NCBI GenBank assembly: GCA_013202335.1
Contig: JABMQR010000223.1
Coordinates: 1-20,779 of the forward strand
Length of the DNA stretch: 20,779 nucleotides
Reading direction: 5' to 3'
Source: Bacteroidota bacterium
GTDB lineage: Bacteria > Spirochaetota > Spirochaetia > JABMQR01
Shown here: one piece after another, positions 8,901-15,692 of the stretch
Layout of the letters: every line of letters begins with the position of its first letter
How positions within the stretch are numbered: position 1 is the stretch's first letter
Made by a program: the position numbers and the translations under genes
The notes under the pieces: generated by a model
Told to the model about the DNA's origin: nothing
The model's input: the letters and a program-made list of their open reading frames with translations, nothing else
Database searches by the model: none

Positions 8901-9566
8901 TGATTGCCCAAGCGGAACATATCTTTCTCCAACAATTTCCGCTGACTTGTTGGATAATAAGGAGATAATCAATTTGTTAGCTGTAATAGGGTAGATGTAA
9001 TCAGAGCCCAGGAGGTAAAATGTTTTCCATCCCTGTTCCAAACACCACTGAATAGCTGGGATAATCTGTTGATTAAGACAGCTTCCTGTATAAAATATAT
9101 TTTCTGATTGCTCCAAACCTTCGTATTGTATGGGGTACCAAAAGAGAGCATTATGTTTTTCTACGACATTCTTAACTGCTTTGCGAGTATGAGAGGTCCA
9201 ACCACCGAAAAGAAAAAATGTTTTATCCTGTGTAATGATCTTTTCAGCTTTCATTGCAAAAGTTTTTGGATTTGATGCACCATCTTCAATGACTGGCAGG
9301 ATTTGTTTACCCAGGACACCTCCCATTTCATTAATTTCTTTAATTGCCAGGAGCTCTGCTTTCAATAAAGGTACTTCACTAATAGCCATAGTTCCAGTTA
9401 AAGAATGAAGTAATCCTATTTTTATATTGAGTTTATTATTGAATAGCTCAGTATTCATTGTTGTTTGAACCTCATATAAATTGTATGTATTCACATACAT
9501 TCTGACTTGAGATCTCAAATTCTTAGCTATAGATTCTACTATATCTGAAAGTATACACTCTCGCAA
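6000..9566 (-). CDS. Hybrid sensor histidine kinase with a UrtA/AmiC-type ligand-binding sensor domain
   Basis: The 1188-residue protein has, in order, a substrate-binding domain very like urea/short-chain amide ABC-transporter binding proteins (about 46-400; IGLLHSLTGTMAISE, FFLFGGWTSHTRKAV, LFWYPIQYEGLE, LLGSDYIYPITANK), three PAS domains (about 441-556, 562-684, 688-805), a HisKA domain with H828 in GGIAHDFNN, an ATPase domain (N box 931-945, DNGGGM 983-988, GTGMGLA 1009-1015) and a C-terminal receiver (acidic pair near 1072, phospho-acceptor D1118, T1146, K1168). I see no signal peptide and no transmembrane helix, so it should sense an intracellular ligand, as cytosolic AmiC does. The TTG at 9566 is the longest start, with AGGA six bases upstream. 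An ATG at 9458 (residue 37, GAGG 11 bases upstream) would still keep the whole sensor. No separate response regulator or transporter is adjacent. Confidence 0.88.
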   Translation of the reverse strand: MRECILSDIVESIAKNLRSQVRMYVNTYNLYEVQTTMNTELFNNKLNIKIGLLHSLTGTMAISEVPLLKAELLAIKEINEMGGVLGKQILPVIEDGASNPKTFAMKAEKIITQDKTFFLFGGWTSHTRKAVKNVVEKHNALFWYPIQYEGLEQSENIFYTGSCLNQQIIPAIQWCLEQGWKTFYLLGSDYIYPITANKLIISLLSNKSAEIVGERYVPLGQSDFEEILIDIQKKKPDVIINTINGYSNIHFFNQFEQKCNSGEKQQIFSTSITAQELKNVEKNTILHSSCWSYFKSLDNPLNNSFKKNFLLEYKNEFSITDPVAMAFTQIFMWKQIVEACNSISVDKIQKKAPGQKIQTVFGEIEFKENNHIAKKAYIGKWNKNDSFEIVYESSGFIDPLPWLGVENLDSFLKPLLLDVLSRYPDIENLVIQDTKVIQKSHEHLHSVYEYAPDAIFICDYFGGIYDANRKAIDSLGYTKQKLLSLTIMEIDTVFTDQGILQKHFDNISKDNSVNLFGQHKKKNGETFPVEIHISLYEGQDEKLFLAFVRDISERLKMQERLLQNERLLSDIEIINKSGGWEYSKETGEMYWTEGLYGVYEIPINPMIDHISESLNCFYPEDKEKISSAFQQCLNDGLTYDLEFPLITYANNHRWIRVKAQPIFEKNEVIKVIGSITDITENLKSEEERNRLTTAIEQAAETIIITDVSGNIQYANPAAEGITGYTTEELLGQNTRIFKSGKHEKSYYSKLWEILLNGDTWSGKFINKKKDGSLYTEEAIISPVRNSIEEIVNFVSVKRDISKETKMEDQIRQFEKMESIGQLAGGIAHDFNNMLAVIIGYAEMLLMDVNEESFVGKNINQILIASERAKNLVKQILTFSRYQVENLEPIFLKPIIDEVMQLLQATIPSSVQLDLEIEKDTEPVLAESTKIHEVIVNLCTNATQAMGEMGVLKLSLNEIHIETQVMGQIGIIKPGFYSLLSVKDNGGGMDKETFIHMFEPFFTTKEIGAGTGMGLAVVFGIMKQFNGNIIVKSEIGIGTEVQLFFPKTDDLFKEKMEKEIDVFGGQESILLVDDEEQLSNVIGDILRNIGYKVTIFSEGEAALRAFEQNPDSFDLLITDQTMPGLCGFELAKYVKKLRKSIPIILCTGFSNQLDEQMVLEAGIEGFLTKPFNIKELTQKIRRIIDIKTQ

Positions 9567-9570
9567 TCAT
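9523..9570 (-). other. Possible 15-codon leader ORF overlapping the kinase start
   Basis: The best ribosome site upstream of the kinase (AGGAAACAGGAAA) is followed directly by an ATG at 9570. That ATG opens a 15-residue peptide in a different frame, ending at TAA 9523-9525. It overlaps the kinase TTG start by four bases. It may be a translational leader, or a sign that the kinase really starts further in. No homology can be claimed. Confidence 0.3.
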
Positions 9571-9670
9571 TTTCCTGTTTCCTATTGAAGGCAATTGCGC
9601 TGTATTGGCGAATTTTTCAGATTCCAGAAAATCTGAGATATCAATAGTTACATCATAAGAATACAGAGGT

Positions 9671-11893
9671 TTATAACCCCTTCATCGACAGTCCAATTCT
9701 ATTCCTATCCAGGTCGAGACTCAGAACTTTTACCATAACCTTCTGGTGTACCTTCACAATAGCAGAAGGATCCTGCACAAACTTATCAGCGAGCTGACTT
9801 ATATGAACCAATCCATCCTGATGAACACCAATATCGACAAAAGCACCAAAAGCCGTAACATTGGTCACGATTCCGGGAAGAACCATACCTTCAGCCAAAT
9901 CTTTCGGCGTATGCACCTGATCAGAGAACTGGAACAACTCATACCCCGCTCTTGGGTCTCTGCCCGGCTTCTCCAGCTCCTGCAGAATATCCCGCAGAGT
10001 AGGAAGCCCGAATGCATCAGAGACATACTTTTCCAAATTGATTTTACGACGAAGTTCATTACTGGAGACCAGATCTGAAACTGAACAGCCTAAATCCTCA
10101 GCCATCTTCTGCACCACAGGATATGCCTCGGGGTGAACGGCACTGGCATCAAGAGGATTCACCGCATTACGAATACGGAGAAATCCCGCAGCCTGCTCGA
10201 ACACTTTTGCACCGATACCGGTAACCTCTTTCAGTTGATTACGACCCCTGATTTTCCCATGTGCTTCACGATAACTGCAGATAGCCTCAGCAGTTCGACT
10301 GGAAATACCCGACACATAGCTAAGAAGCTGCTTACTGGCAGTATTTATCTCTACACCAACAGAGTTAACACAGGATAGCACCACATCATCCAGTGCCCTT
10401 TTTAAAAGCCGCTGATTTACATCATGCTGATACTGCCCAACTCCAATCGACTGAGGATCAATCTTTACCAACTCAGCCAGCGGATCCATAAGACGACGTC
10501 CAATCGAAACAGCCCCGCGTACCGTAACATCTTTATCCGGGAACTCCTCCCGTGCAATAGCAGAAGCTGAGTAAATTGAAGCCCCGCTCTCATTAACCAT
10601 CACAACAACAATCGATTCGCCTGAAGCAGTCTTCATCCCATCAACTGCCTGACGTGCAAAATCCTCAGCTTCACGGCCACCAGTACCGTTCCCCACTGCA
10701 ATAGCCTCAATCCCAAATCGATTACAAAGATTCCGAACAATTTTAGCTGACTCAGCAACACGCTGTTTAGGAACAAGCGGATAGATTACATCATTATGTT
10801 TCAGGTCGCCCTTTGCATCAAGACAGACTAGTTTGCAGCCTGAAATAAGCCCGGGATCAAGTGCCAGAATACTTTTCTGCCCCAAGGGTGATGCAAGGAG
10901 CAGCTCACGCATATTTTCTGCAAATACCCGTATTGCCTCCTCATCAGCCCGTTCCTTGCACTCTTTTTCCATAGCATATTCAAGAGATGGAGAGGTTAGC
11001 CTCTTATATCCGTCAACAGCGGCTTCCCACACCATAGCAGATGCCGCATTGCTCTCAACCCGGTTTCGTCCCATAACCATCTCATCAATAATCCTGAGAG
11101 CATCATCCTCTTCGGGAAGAAAATGTGTTATCAGAAATCCTTCAGCAGCTCCTCTAAGCACCGCAAGAATCCTGTGTGACGGCGCAGCCGCCGCACCTTC
11201 TGACCACTCAAAATAGTCGCGGAATTTTGCCGCTTTTGGATCTTTTTCCATAATACTGATTATTCGGGATGACATTGAAGCCCGTTTTGTAAAGAGCAGG
11301 CGAAGTTCCTGGCGAAGTTCTTTTGTCTCGTTAAGCACTTCTGCGATAATATCACGTGCACCGGCCAGTGCATCTTTCGGAGTAGCTATCTTGCTTTCAG
11401 GATTGAGAAACTCAGAAGCTTTTGCCGCTACTACATCCTCAGATACCGGCCTGCATAATGCATCCCTTAAAGGAGCAGACAGCTCAGCTCCGGTTCCCAT
11501 AGACAGAAGCCATTCAGCCAGCCCTTCTAAACCAGCCTCTCTGGCAATAGTTCCCCTTGTCCTTTTTTTTGGCCTAAAGGGAAGATAGATATCTTCAAGC
11601 TGAACCAGATTTTCTGCACCCTTAACTGCTTTTTCCAACTCAGGAGTCAGTAGTTCCCGCTCCAGGAGGGATTTGAGAATAGCCTCCCTTCTCTTTTCCA
11701 GCTCTATAAAGGTTGTATGGGTATTACGAATAGCCAGAATTTGAACCTCATCCAGCTCACCAGTGGCTTCTTTCCTATATCGGGCAATAAAAGGTACTGT
11801 ACATCCCTCATCAAAGAGACGGAGAACCGCATCAACCTGGTATACACTTGTTTGAGTAACGCTGCTTATATGTTTAATCATTTGTATTTTCAT
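9671..11893 (-). CDS. tex: Tex/YhgF-type RNA-binding transcription accessory protein
   Basis: The 740-residue product has the whole Tex architecture. There is a helical N-terminal region with PFIARYRKEATGELDE (about 34-49) and LEDIYLPFRPKKRTRGT (99-115), a YqgF/RNase H-like domain starting SILALDPGLISGCK (341-354), helix-hairpin-helix repeats (about 510-570) and a C-terminal S1 RNA-binding domain (about 668-738; GIVTNVTAFGAFVDIGVHQDGLVHIS). Tex proteins are conserved cytoplasmic nucleic-acid-binding factors implicated in transcription and RNA metabolism. The start is uncertain: ATGs at 11893 and 11881 both lack a clear ribosome site. Two tandem stem-loops lie 40-90 bases upstream. Length is normal and no defects are seen. 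Confidence 0.95.
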   Translation of the reverse strand: MKIQMIKHISSVTQTSVYQVDAVLRLFDEGCTVPFIARYRKEATGELDEVQILAIRNTHTTFIELEKRREAILKSLLERELLTPELEKAVKGAENLVQLEDIYLPFRPKKRTRGTIAREAGLEGLAEWLLSMGTGAELSAPLRDALCRPVSEDVVAAKASEFLNPESKIATPKDALAGARDIIAEVLNETKELRQELRLLFTKRASMSSRIISIMEKDPKAAKFRDYFEWSEGAAAAPSHRILAVLRGAAEGFLITHFLPEEDDALRIIDEMVMGRNRVESNAASAMVWEAAVDGYKRLTSPSLEYAMEKECKERADEEAIRVFAENMRELLLASPLGQKSILALDPGLISGCKLVCLDAKGDLKHNDVIYPLVPKQRVAESAKIVRNLCNRFGIEAIAVGNGTGGREAEDFARQAVDGMKTASGESIVVVMVNESGASIYSASAIAREEFPDKDVTVRGAVSIGRRLMDPLAELVKIDPQSIGVGQYQHDVNQRLLKRALDDVVLSCVNSVGVEINTASKQLLSYVSGISSRTAEAICSYREAHGKIRGRNQLKEVTGIGAKVFEQAAGFLRIRNAVNPLDASAVHPEAYPVVQKMAEDLGCSVSDLVSSNELRRKINLEKYVSDAFGLPTLRDILQELEKPGRDPRAGYELFQFSDQVHTPKDLAEGMVLPGIVTNVTAFGAFVDIGVHQDGLVHISQLADKFVQDPSAIVKVHQKVMVKVLSLDLDRNRIGLSMKGL

Positions 11894-11933
11894 AAAGAGA
11901 AAAGTAGCATGAAATCATGTTTGAAGGAAGCTA

Positions 11934-11985
11934 TAATTGAAGCTTTTCCAAAACTTCAATTATTCAGAAGTTTTTCCAAAACTTC
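11934..11985. repeat. Tandem pair of stem-loop repeats upstream of tex
   Basis: A 21-bp sequence starting GAAGCTTTTCCAAAACTTC (11939-11959) recurs at 11967-11987 with one mismatch, 28 bp apart. Each copy folds on itself. The first gives TAATTGAAG/CTTCAATTA (11934-11942 with 11954-11962) and the second GAAGTTTT/AAAACTTC (11967-11974 with 11978-11985) with a three-base loop. They lie between the GHMP kinase stop and the tex start, so they are transcribed in any readthrough. They could be a terminator/attenuator pair or a duplicated regulator site; no clear T-run follows on the minus strand. Confidence 0.75.
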
Positions 11986-12044
11986 AAATCGATGCAGATA
12001 GGGCTCCAGTCAATTACTCCCCGGATTATGGGAATCGGGTTCAA

Positions 12045-12986
12045 TTAGCCTATCATTCCCCGAATAGTTGAGACACCCATCTCTTCAAAGGCAGCAGCAA
12101 CCGTTTCCTGAAGCTCCCTTCCGGGGGTCAGGGCTACCATAAATCCACCCCGGCCGCCTCCGGTAACTTTTGCCCCATAAGCACCAAGGGATTCAGCAAT
12201 ACCGCATAATTCCACCAATCTGGGATGAGAGAGCCCCATCTCAATCAGTAGTTTATGGTTCTCCGACATAATCCTACCCACAGATCTTAGATCAAACGCT
12301 TCAAGGGCAAGTCTAAGCTCCTGAACCTGCGATTGAACACTATCCAGCCTCTGATAATACAAATTCGGATTCGAATCCCGCTGCTCCTCAAGAAAACCTT
12401 TTAACTTAGCTGTATTCGCAGTTATACCACTGTTTCCCATTACCACTTCAACAGGCTTTTTTAAATTCAGCGGCTCGAATGATTTTTTATCACCAATCAG
12501 ATGGTAATAAATAGTACCGCCAAAAGTTGAAACGGTATTATCAAGACCACTCGGCAGCCCGTGATACCCGAACTCACCACGCCAGGAAAAATAATTTATC
12601 GCACGGTCAGTCAGATTCAGATCAAATAAATCATTGCAGGCCCGTATAAATGAGACACAGTTTGCAGCACTTGCACCTACCCCGCTTCCAGCCAGAAGAT
12701 TCCCTGAAAGGATTACTTTTATAGACTTATCGATTAGCTTCAGCTCACTGATCATTATATCCATCGCCTCTTTCTGATCTTTCAGTTTTGCCTGCTTATA
12801 CCCCGGCACCTCTGTTCTTTGATCATCCATTTTCCATCCGGGCAATCTATCCGGCAACAGCTCAACCCTGCAGGTAGTTGTATATGGTAGTGCAGACAAT
12901 ACTGCCGGTACCCCCTGAATAACAAATTGATCCCCAATAAGAATTACTTTCCCCGGTGCACTGGCTTCAGCAAATACTTTCTCCAT
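12045..12986 (-). CDS. GHMP kinase, probable mevalonate kinase
   Basis: The 313-residue protein has the three GHMP motifs: APGKVILIGD (10-19), the ATP-binding loop LAGSGVGASAA (98-108) and KVTGGGRGGFM (273-283). It also has GLPSGLDNTVST with the likely catalytic D149 and K13 near the N-terminus. Together these fit mevalonate kinase, which phosphorylates mevalonate on the route to isoprenoids. The usual GEH of motif 1 reads GDQ (G18-Q20), a departure from typical mevalonate kinases, so another GHMP substrate such as a sugar or phosphomevalonate is possible. No other mevalonate-pathway gene is nearby. A strong GGGAGGAAGAGG site precedes the ATG. It lies 24 bases after the broken ugpB and probably shares its transcript. 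Confidence 0.82.
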   Translation of the reverse strand: MEKVFAEASAPGKVILIGDQFVIQGVPAVLSALPYTTTCRVELLPDRLPGWKMDDQRTEVPGYKQAKLKDQKEAMDIMISELKLIDKSIKVILSGNLLAGSGVGASAANCVSFIRACNDLFDLNLTDRAINYFSWRGEFGYHGLPSGLDNTVSTFGGTIYYHLIGDKKSFEPLNLKKPVEVVMGNSGITANTAKLKGFLEEQRDSNPNLYYQRLDSVQSQVQELRLALEAFDLRSVGRIMSENHKLLIEMGLSHPRLVELCGIAESLGAYGAKVTGGGRGGFMVALTPGRELQETVAAAFEEMGVSTIRGMIG

Positions 12987-13010
12987 GAACCTCTTCCTCC
13001 CTTCTACTTC

Positions 13011-13889
13011 TCACTCTGAAGAGCAAAACCTTTCATAAAACTCTCCTGCATAACACTCCTGAATGGAGAATTCAATAATGGCTCTGGCTTCAGAGAATAC
13101 ACCCAGCAGAGATCCCGCTGTATTTAGCGTTTCCGGACTGACCAGCAGTTGGTCAAATGCAGTCCGATAGTTGGGGTTTTCAACAAACCAGCCAGCTTTC
13201 TCCAATTTATCCATTGCTGTTTTTCAAACAGGAAAATAACCTGTACCTTTATACCAGGCCATCCGGGGTCCATCGCTTGATATATATTGCACAAGTTTCA
13301 GTGCAGCAAGCTCCTCTTCAGATAAGTGGTTATTGGTCATCCAGAGAGATCCACCACCAATAGCAACCTCACCGGCACCGAATGCAGCACGGTGGTTTGA
13401 CCATCCGGGACCTACGTCCATAAACAGGCCGTCATTATATATTCCTATCCACCAGTCTAAGACTTTATTACCGGCTGCACTAGTAAAAACAACTTCTGTC
13501 GGGAGTTCAGATCCCCTTCCATTTGAGTTGTTCACAAAAAGTGCATCCTGAAGGCATATCATCTGCTCAAAGTACCAAGAGTGTAGATTCCAGGTTACAG
13601 GAGTTTCTATTCCTGAGGCTTTTAGCTTTACAGTGGAAATTACTTTATTCAAAGTATCGTTATATGATCCGGCATATTGCACGTCAACAGTGTTGTTTGG
13701 GTTTTCTGCCATGAAATCATCCACAATACTCTGGATAAGATCAATCCTTGTTCCTGACATAGTATGCCAGAAATCAATAGTGACTGGAGCTTCTCTATCA
13801 ACTTCCACTGCAGCTTTTTCTGAAGCAGATGCAGAGAGAAAAGAGAAACTCAGCAGTAGTACGAAAAATACTACTACTAGTTTTTTCAT
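13011..13889 (-). pseudogene. ugpB: UgpB-type ABC transporter binding protein, broken by two deletions and a nonsense codon
   Basis: The gene starts at 13889 with a good ribosome site (AGAGGGG) and a Sec signal peptide (MKKLVVVFFVLLLSFSFLSA). It continues IDFWHTMSGTRIDLIQSIVD, typical of UgpB-like glycerol-3-phosphate or glycerophosphodiester binding proteins. Compared with the roughly 430-residue family it lacks about 100 residues near residue 90 (STVKLKA joined to SGIETPVTWNLHSW) and about 45 near residue 176 (AGEVA joined to IGGGSLWMTN); both joins keep the frame. An in-frame TGA (13224-13226) then interrupts GTGYFPV and KTAMDKLEKAGWF, where relatives usually have arginine, so CGA to TGA is the likely change. 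The last part (13011-13214) continues in the same frame. The ugpA and ugpE permease genes are absent. Confidence 0.85.
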
Positions 13890-13911
13890 TGTACCCCTCT
13901 TTAACTATTGC

Positions 13912-13929
13912 ATCCGGCTTATGCCGGAT
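13912..13929. promoter_or_regulatory. Stem-loop between GDPD and ugpB
   Basis: The bases ATCCGGC (13912-13918) and GCCGGAT (13923-13929) form a perfect 7-bp GC-rich stem with a four-base loop. It lies 34 bases after the GDPD stop and 23 bases before the ugpB start. No T-run follows on the minus strand, so it is more likely an mRNA stability or processing hairpin between two genes of an operon than a terminator. Confidence 0.5.
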
Positions 13930-13962
13930 AGTTTTATAGGAATAAAAGTACACTTCTCAAGT

Positions 13963-14661
13963 TCAGCCAGCGGGAATATTGGATGTGATTCTGTCGGGGT
14001 AATTACTAATTATTCCATCAACCTGCATGTCAAACATGCTTTGTATATCATCCGGATCATCAACCGTATAGATATACACCTGTTTCCCGGAAGTATGCAT
14101 CTCGTCTACCAGATTTTTTGTAATAAACTCGAGACTGGTAACTATCAGAGAAATCCCCAAATCATCAAGATAGCTGCAGGGATCAACCATAATCGATTTT
14201 ATCAGTGCACCTACGGATATTTCCGGCAGTTCATTTTTTAAAATTATTAATTCCGGATGAATGAATGAGGTTATCATGAAGTCTTTATAATCCCAGCCGG
14301 TTTCTGAAATTGCTTTTCGTAGAATTCGTGCGACAAGCATTGCAGAACCAATAGATTTCAGTTCCAGGTTCAATCTGGTCCCACTCTGAATTTTGGAAAG
14401 AAGATTTTCGAGAGTCATAATTTTTTGATTTTTTCCCAGATCAATTTTTCTGAGTTCTGCAAGGGAGAGTTCTCCTACGGTATAAGATTTTCCTGAGGAG
14501 TCCTTAATTTTAGCATCATGGATCAAAACTGCTTCACCAGTTCCGCAAATCCTTATATCAGTCTCAATAATATCACAGGCAATTGATACCGCACGTTCGA
14601 ATGATAACCAGGTGTTCTGTGGTTCCCACCCGGCAGCTCCGCGATGCCCGATTCTCAGCAT
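13963..14661 (-). CDS. Glycerophosphodiester phosphodiesterase, cytoplasmic (UgpQ-like)
   Basis: The 232-residue protein keeps the GDPD active-site set: H6-R7 in IGHRGAAG, E33 and D35 in IIETDIR, H48 in LIHDAKI and E100 in LNLELKS, followed by a C-terminal YIYTVDDPDDIQSMFDMQVDG block typical of the TIM-barrel end. These enzymes hydrolyse glycerophosphodiesters to sn-glycerol 3-phosphate and an alcohol. The usual PENT motif reads PQNT here. There is no signal peptide, so it acts in the cytoplasm. AAAGGAAG lies eight bases before the ATG. It sits between the broken ugpB and a second broken, exported GDPD, and is the only intact member of this glycerophosphodiester island. Confidence 0.92.
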   Translation of the reverse strand: MLRIGHRGAAGWEPQNTWLSFERAVSIACDIIETDIRICGTGEAVLIHDAKIKDSSGKSYTVGELSLAELRKIDLGKNQKIMTLENLLSKIQSGTRLNLELKSIGSAMLVARILRKAISETGWDYKDFMITSFIHPELIILKNELPEISVGALIKSIMVDPCSYLDDLGISLIVTSLEFITKNLVDEMHTSGKQVYIYTVDDPDDIQSMFDMQVDGIISNYPDRITSNIPAG

Positions 14662-14866
14662 GTAGCATCTTCCTTTGGAATAATTTCCATCAAAATTCTA
14701 ATTTATGACCAAAATCCCACTGATTAGTATATACCTGCTAATATCATTTTTCAAACTATTTCACCCATTTAGCTAATTAAATATCATTATTGACACAGTA
14801 ATGCATAGGTGTCAGAAACAATTTACTCTGAGTAGTGATTGATTACAACAAACCCCTAAGGGTCCA

Positions 14867-15559
14867 TTAATTACCTTCAGACAATACAGCAACAAGAAGA
14901 TCAGGTCTGTCTGTTATAATACCGTCCACCCCCAGTTCAATAAACTGCCGCATAATCCCCGGGTCATTTATCGTCCACGGAATAATTTTCAGCCCTAGTT
15001 CATGAGCTTTCTGAATATCCTTTTGGGAAATATCCTTATAATACGGCTGTCACAAAATCTGATTTACTTTGCGTATATTCAGAATTTTCCGGGTAGGTCT
15101 TAATCTCAATATTAAACCTTATGCTCTCTTCACCAATTTTGTCAGTATAGGCATACAATTCTGCTAGAGACGGTATTTTTTCTCCTGGTACTGCAGTTTG
15201 TGCTGAGTGAGATGCAAAGTAGGAAGATGCTGGATTTATACTACCTACACTATATTCCTGAAGTTGGCTAAAAGTGAGATCTTTAATAAATCACGATATT
15301 TAGAGATAAATGAATCTCGATTATTCTTTATAAGTTTATAACTCAAATACGGGTCATGACTTATTACAATGACCCCATCTTTAGTCATAGCTAAATCCAG
15401 CTCAAGGGTTGTTACCCCAAGTTCTATTGCATTCCTGAAAGCAGCCATTGTATTCTCCGGATAGAGATCCCGGCCGCCCCTATGAGCCTGAATATCAAAA
15501 CCGTATAATTGCATAAATAGTAATAAAAATACGATGAGCAGAATATTGATTTTTTTCAT
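14867..15559 (-). pseudogene. Exported glycerophosphodiester phosphodiesterase, broken by a frameshift and a deletion
   Basis: The start at 15559 gives a signal peptide ([20 protein letters not shown]) followed by the GDPD core [41 protein letters not shown] frameshift near 15280-15300 ends the first frame at 15245. The correct continuation is in another frame: [20 protein letters not shown], then EESIRFNIEIKTYP. That ends at 15036-15038 after a second break near 15045-15050, where the middle of the barrel is missing. The C-terminus (KDISQKDIQKAHELGLKIIP, DGIITDRPDLLV) then runs to a TAA at 14867-14869. The parent would have been a periplasmic enzyme, complementing the cytoplasmic GDPD just downstream. 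Confidence 0.85.
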
Positions 15560-15692
15560 AAAACCCTTGGAATTCCCCAGCGGATAAAACATAACCCGGA
15601 TACAGGCTGCACCATAAGCAATAGTCATTATATCACAAGGTAGAGTCAAAGTGTTCTGATTTTTATTTATAAGTGATTAGGCAACTAAGATA

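Noticed and set aside
9617..9636. TCAGATT/AATCTGA hairpin between tex and the hybrid kinase as a terminator
   Set aside because: On the minus strand it is followed by A residues, not a T-run, and the stem is weak. It may be chance.
10833..11216. 127-codon plus-strand open frame rich in Ser and Ala
   Set aside because: It is antisense to the YqgF region of tex. The Ser/Ala-rich composition is typical of a reverse-strand shadow.
13215..13226. In-frame TGA in ugpB as selenocysteine or a recoded stop
   Set aside because: The position is normally arginine, no SECIS-like element was seen, and the gene also has two deletions, so a nonsense mutation is simpler. Other genes here end at TGA normally.
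13633..14241. 202-codon plus-strand open frame
   Set aside because: It is antisense to the GDPD and ugpB genes, whose motifs are clear on the minus strand. Its translation has no recognisable domain and no good start.
14791..14814. TGACAC/GTGTCA inverted repeat as an operator
   Set aside because: Only 6 bp arms with a 12-base gap in AT-rich intergenic DNA, with no promoter in a sensible position. It is likely chance.
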